The position numbers were made by a program, and so were the translations under genes. From Eleusine coracana subsp. coracana (lineage: Eukaryota; Streptophyta; Magnoliopsida; Poales; Poaceae), in contig CM064430.1 of the NCBI GenBank assembly GCA_032690845.1, positions 1,598,949 to 1,662,948 on the forward strand: DNA of 64,000 bases, in the 5' to 3' direction. Below the pieces are notes generated by a model, which had not been told where the DNA came from, did no database searches, and worked only from the letters and a program-made list of their open reading frames with translations. Positions 59,427 through 64,000 of the stretch are shown in pieces (within the stretch, counting starts at the first letter, position 1; each line of letters opens with the position of its first letter).

Positions 59427-61074
59427 GGGGCGGGGTGGGGGCGATGGAGGTGGCGACTGAGCCAACCGCCGATAGGGAAATTTCGCCTCAAGTGACGAGG
59501 TGATTTTCTTTTTCCCTAGGAATCGGTTGGGGATGGGGCATGCAACACCTATGTATTTTTTTACCCATAGAACATCCAAATGACGGCTCGGGTTTGGTGA
59601 GGGAGGGATTCTCTGGGGATTGGGCCTGATTCCCTGGGGAAAATGGGGTTCCCAAACAAGCCCGAGGCTGGTGAATCAGAGATGTTGTCTCCGCGTGTCC
59701 ATATCATAAGAACTAGTTGATAGGGCGCACCTATTAACCACAAGGGGCAGCAAGAATTTGACACAAGAATAATTAATTTAATCAAAAGAAATAAAGGAAT
59801 AACAAAGACGTTTACAGGTCGAGTTAACATTCTTCATTTAACAATACACCTTGTTTACGTGTCATTGGCTAAAACCTTAGCTAAAAAAAACAGGTGTAGA
59901 GAGGAAGCACATATATACATATATGAATTTACATCATATAACCACATCAAGTAAACGTAAAAAGTAAATCAACATCTGAACAGAGTAACATATATCTATA
60001 TTCATGTACAACCTACTCTTCACTGTCCACCCGATGCCTCATTTGACCATCTCCAATTCTATTGATAAGGAAGTCATCATGCTTTCATAAATCCTAAAAA
60101 CAAATCCAGCTTCGTATATAAAGGAAGAATAACTCAACACAATAATGATTTTATAAATTAAATAAAAATGAGAAAGTTATCCGAAATGAAACAACAGTTA
60201 TTCAAAGAATCAAGACCCATGTAAAAGTATTTGATGTTTTGATAGAATTGTGCAAGGACAAACAAATGATTGATTCATTTTCACACTCAAAAGTAAGAAA
60301 TAACATTTCATTGGTACACCAAGTAACCCCAATCACAATTATGCGTAATGAACAGTAGGTAAATTTGAAAGAAACATAACTATCAGTCTTTTTGGGTTTA
60401 TGCTCCTGCTAATTCAGTTGGAATTCTGCGCTACCTCTACTATCCACTGGACTTGTGCAAAGTAGCAATGTGCAGCCGAAGTTAATAGTCAGTCCCTCAC
60501 CAAAGAGAAATCCCAAACGGCATAGGAAAAACTATCTTAGAAACCACTTGAACACTAAAATTATAACATCTGCAGTTGAAAACATGAAAAAAAAAGTCAT
60601 AGTAGAAGGATTCTATTGTACTCTATCTATAATATTTATCTGCAGCTGAAGTCATGAAAAAATAAGAAGAAAATGAAAATTAGAGCTTGTACATTGTAGA
60701 ACATTTTCCTCGCTAAAAGCCATGGTATAAGGATGGCCATAGTTCAGCTATATGTTAAACCTGTAATGGGTAATATCATTGCACACATGATGGAGATTTG
60801 GGAAGCAGACAACCATTTAAAGTGTTTGGACATATCATTTCCCTATTGTTTGATCTCAAATAGAGCAGATAGTTCAAAAATGAACCTTAACTTTTATTTG
60901 ATTCTAATGACAATCAGTAAGATGTAATTTGGATAATAGAGTATGAGCATAGTGCTCATCTCTAGAAGAGCATCTAGGTTCTTACTCTTATACTTTGATA
61001 ATGTACAGAACCTAACTAACAATCAAACAAACTTGACATGACACCTTTACATAGATCAAACAAATCTAGGTTTG
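59427..61074. other. Spacer between gypsy and SIRE-like elements
   Basis: The first 50 bases continue the GC-rich host sequence cut by the gypsy insertion. A stretch near 59590-59690 (ctctggggattgggcc...cccaaacaagccc) resembles a Harbinger-type terminus, but no partner was confirmed. The rest is AT-rich without a supported gene. Confidence 0.4.
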
Positions 61075-62611
61075 TGAAAGTTGCCTAGAGAGGGGAAGGG
61101 TGAATAGGCTATCTAAAATAATCCTGAAAAACACTTAACAAAAGTCACATGAACAGGACTGACGGAACTTCCGTCAGAACTGATAGAACTTCCGTCGACC
61201 TCTAAAGCAATGAACAACGCGGATAACTAAAGTAGAAGGAAGTACTAACTTGGAAGAAGTGAAGCTAATACAATGTAAGCCTAGAATCCTTAGATGAAAG
61301 ACTAGCTACACAATTTAACAAGTGATACAAGCACAATGATATGAAAGAAATAAGCAAGCACAAATATAAGAGCGGGAAAGTAAAGAGAGACACAAGATTT
61401 AACCCGAGGTTTGGCAACCACACCAAGTAGTTCCTACGTCCTCGTTGAGGAGCCACACAAAGTGGCCGGGTCTCTCTCAACCCTTTTCCCCGCCAAGCAA
61501 TCACGAAGATCGTGCTTGGATTTCTTTCTCCACTTGATTCTTTTCCTCCGGAGGTGAATCACACTTTCACAAACGTCCCCGACTCACCACACAAAGTTGG
61601 GAGCTCAAGGGTGACGCCTAGCCGTCTAGGAGACCAAGTCTCCAAGAGTAACAAGCAAATCAAATCTTGATGGGGAGGGAAAGATGTGCTCAAGCTTTTG
61701 AATGGACGGATTCAATGTTTTGTTGGTTGGATCTCTCTCACTTTAGTTTGGATCTCAAGAAAAAGCCTAGGAGTGAGAGGGGAGAGCTCTAGCTGAAGAG
61801 TGAGTGAAATGGCAAGCTTTTCCAACCCTTCCCACAGAGGAAGGGGTACTTTATTTATAGGGAGAGCTCGAAAACTAGCCGTTAGAGAGTTTTTTGGGTC
61901 TAACGGAACTTCCATGGTTACCCACGGAACTTCCATCATTTCAAATTTAACCGTTGTTCGGGCCTGAGAGTGAACTCAGATGCTGTGACGGAACTTCCGT
62001 CAAGGGGTGACAGAACTTCCGTCACTCTCGGTTAAGCGGGCAAAGGGTTCACAGAACTTCCGTGAGGGCCACGGAGATTCTGGTGATAGAACTTCCGTCA
62101 GAGACCGACGGAACTTCCGTCACTCTCAGGAAGGCTGGAAGAGGAACCCGACGCTAACAGAACTTCCGTCAGGGACCGACGGAACTTCCGTTAGCCTCGG
62201 GTTGGCAAAGAGAGTTAAACCGACGCTGACGGAACTTCCGTGGAAGACCCACGGAACTTCCGCCACTCTCTGTTTGGCTTATAATAAGGCTGGTTTGAGG
62301 CTTTTTGACTATCTTCGCACACAAACTGATTGGAGGCTTGAGTACACACATTTCCCTTCTTAACAAGTTTGTTTTACCCCCTTTATAGTTCGGCAAACCT
62401 ATGACTCAAATTAAATAAAAGAACTAATCATTGAAGAGCTTTTGAGTCCATATTCTTTCATTTCTTTTTGGGAGTTAACAACAACTTGCAAATGTGGGAT
62501 TAGACATTATTTTTGATTATCTGCATATTTATCTCATAAACAAGTTAGCACACTTTTAATCTTTTGTCATTGTACACCAAAACCCACTAGGGGATCCTAG
62601 ATGCATCTTCA
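61075..62611 (-). mobile_element. 3' LTR of a SIRE/Maximus-like copia element
   Basis: Read on plus, the block starts tgaaagttgcctagag and ends gatgcatcttca, so it has TG...CA ends. Phrases such as ctagagaggggaagggtgaatagg and the neighbouring caatctccccctttttggtgattgatga are typical of this grass LTR type (recognised from memory). The polypurine tract on its right and the coding frame further right place it as the 3' LTR of a minus-strand element cut by the window edge. 1537 bp. No target duplication can be tested. Confidence 0.65.
61161..62265. repeat. Array of GGAACTTCC palindromes in the LTR
   Basis: GAACTTCC occurs about 13 times, usually inside the near-palindrome ACGGAACTTCCGT: two copies near 61161-61200, then eleven between 61912 and 62265, with the densest part at 61985-62265. 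Copies often come in pairs about 20-30 bp apart, separated by short caagggg/agggaccg-like spacers. The half-sites are better conserved than the spacers. Confidence 0.9.
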
Positions 62612-62632
62612 ATCTCCCCCTTTTTGGTGATT
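62612..62632 (-). other. Polypurine tract of the SIRE-like element
   Basis: The minus strand reads AAAAAGGGGGAGAT directly before the LTR start TGAAGATGC. This sets the orientation of the element as minus. Confidence 0.7.
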
Positions 62633-63075
62633 GATGATAATAGATTAAAAAAGGATATAAAGTGAATAATCAAAAGAGACAAAGAGCAACATATGGCGGA
62701 ACTCCCCCTAAAGATATGCAAGGATCACACAAACATGTGAGGGAGCTCCCCCCATATTTTGCAAAGAGTGGGGTGCGTAAAGGTGTTCAAGAGATAAGCA
62801 ATGTGAGCTATAACTAAGCAACAACAAAAACAAGGCAACAACTCAACTTACAAGGCTGATAGAAACAAACACCACACATATCATAAGAATAATAGAGTTA
62901 TTACAATAAGGTTCAAAAATATGTTTCGCACACAAAGCAAATAGAAGGGGAACTAGTCCATAGGTTCATCACTATCCTATTACAAGCAAAGAATAAATCC
63001 TTTTCATCTTATCTCTCCCCCTTTGGCATCAAGGCACCAAAAAGAATGAAAGGAGGAATAGATAAAGGAGAAGAA
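62633..63075. other. Non-coding part of the SIRE-like element
   Basis: Internal sequence between the additional frame and the polypurine tract. ctccccc motifs recur (62704, 62746, 63016). No gene is seen. Confidence 0.4.
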
Positions 63076-64000
63076 TCACTCATCATTCTCGATGCTGCCA
63101 TCATCGTCTTCGTCATCCTCGTCTTCTTCATCATTGTCGTCCTCACCTTCTTCCGAGCCTTCTTCTTCTTCTTGTGCAGCTTGTTCTTCATGAGCGGGAC
63201 GAGGAGCGGGGTGAGGAGCAAGATCATCCCAATCATAGCCTGCAAGAGGATCCTCAAACACGGGTAGCTCACCATCGGGCTCACACTCGGAGCCATCCGG
63301 AGACACCTCATGACCTTGAGCTCTTTGATCTTTCTTGTAGCACCGCACTTGCTTCTTAATGCGCTTCTTGTTCTCCCAATTTTCCTTAGCATTGAAGCAA
63401 CAAGGACTCAAGATGCTCTTGAGCATAGCAGCAATAGGTGATGACGGATGGCGGCGGGATGCTTCAGGTGGAGGAGTAGAGGGTGAAGGACGAGGGGCTG
63501 CTGCCTCGGCCCTTGCTACCCGTTCATCTTCTAGCTCCTTCCGAATAGTCTCGTTATGAGGGCGAGTGAGCCTAGGCACACGAGGTCTCAATGGCTGATG
63601 CTTGCATTCCTTCTCAAAAATCAGGCCAGACTCAGTCTCTATCATCTTCATAAGATAGGGAGCAAAGGGGAGCACCTTCCTAGTCTCCAAAGAGGCCGAG
63701 TAGATCTCCTGAATAATGAGGTCCATCACACTAAAGTCTGCAGCTCCATCTCTGAATCTAGCAAGAATGTTTGTGGAGTGCTCTATAAGAGAAATGGCAT
63801 ACCCACCCTTAGGAGCAATAGTCACCCGGAGCATCCTGTTGAGAGTAAACTAGAAGTTGTGTATTCCATGGGTGGTTCCTAGATAGTTGGGTTGAAGGTC
63901 CTCATACATGAATCTTAGTTCTGAGTCCTTCAACACTGGCTCACAGGAGAGCCGGTCCCTTGCATCATCCGCCTCAGCATCTTGAAAGAAGTAGGTAGCC
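63076..64000 (-). pseudogene. Additional ORF of a SIRE-like element (plant transposon-type domain), partial
   Basis: The reading enters from beyond the right edge (64000) with DSELRFMYEDLQPNYLG, meets an in-frame TAG near 63849-63851, then continues as MLRVTIAPKGGYAISLIEH and FSVMDLIIQEIYSAS. I associate this pattern with the putative plant transposon protein domain found between pol and the 3' LTR in SIRE/Maximus-type elements. The last 40 residues are almost entirely acidic (EEEEGSEEGEDDNDEEDED). Function is unknown. Element, not host gene. Confidence 0.65.

Noticed and set aside
42356..59670. A giant outer Harbinger-like element with ends ggctatgtttggga and tcccaaacaagccc
   Set aside because: Only about nine core bases match and no target duplication is present; similar TGTTTGGG strings occur elsewhere in the window.
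61161..62265. CRISPR-like array
   Set aside because: The repeats are short palindromes with variable, related spacers inside a plant LTR; the window is nuclear plant DNA.
63009..63392. Lysine-rich minus-strand frame
   Set aside because: It is an out-of-phase reading of the acidic tail (gaa/gat runs) of the SIRE-like additional ORF.

Overview
The window is nuclear DNA of a grass, most probably rice (Oryza). It holds Stowaway- and Tourist-type MITEs, Helitrons, a Tekay/Del-like gypsy retrotransposon, a SIRE-like element, plant introns, and a gene family (Rx N-terminal-like proteins without NB-ARC) that I know from rice. The species assignment is inference. All comparisons were made by eye, with no alignments run.

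Layout. 1-10 kb: a 270-bp tandem duplication, a Stowaway MITE, and two tandem single-exon genes of the Rx_N-like family (3492-5033 and 6537-8048). 10-18 kb: a hAT-like deletion derivative, a four-exon minus-strand F-box/LRR gene (11509-13918), a hAT-like insertion, an eroded gypsy LTR and a foldback element. 18-28 kb: a Tourist-like element split by a Helitron, the third Rx_N-like gene (22982-24556), a broken fourth copy (25345-26400), and a second Helitron (26480-27999). 28-34 kb: a 5'-truncated CPP1-like plastid gene with an in-frame stop, then an intact four-exon RING gene (31593-33286). 34.8-39.5 kb: a second copy of the F-box segment (gene 35416-37829), about 23.9 kb from the first. 39.5-47 kb: a copia-like LTR fragment, a third Helitron, a MITE, and a PIF/Harbinger-like element with chimeric coding remnants. 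47119-59426: a complete minus-strand gypsy element of 12.3 kb with TSD GGGGC, PBS, PPT, and a gag-pol frame broken by many stops. 61-64 kb: the 3' end of a SIRE-like element on the minus strand, with an LTR carrying an array of GGAACTTCC palindromes.

The probably functional host genes are three Rx_N-like genes, two F-box/LRR genes and one RING gene. F-box and RING proteins both act in ubiquitin transfer, and Rx_N domains belong to immune receptors. No operon-like cooperation is implied; the neighbourhood looks like an accessory cluster shaped by tandem and segmental duplication and nested transposons.

The structure outside the genes includes: a ~1.5 kb tract that looks identical between the two F-box copies while their flanks differ; gag-pol stops that are mostly TAG, the pattern expected from decay of methylated CHG sites; a degenerate ~195-bp repeat in the gypsy leader whose module recurs in a Helitron; and two LTRs of one element that differ by whole blocks.
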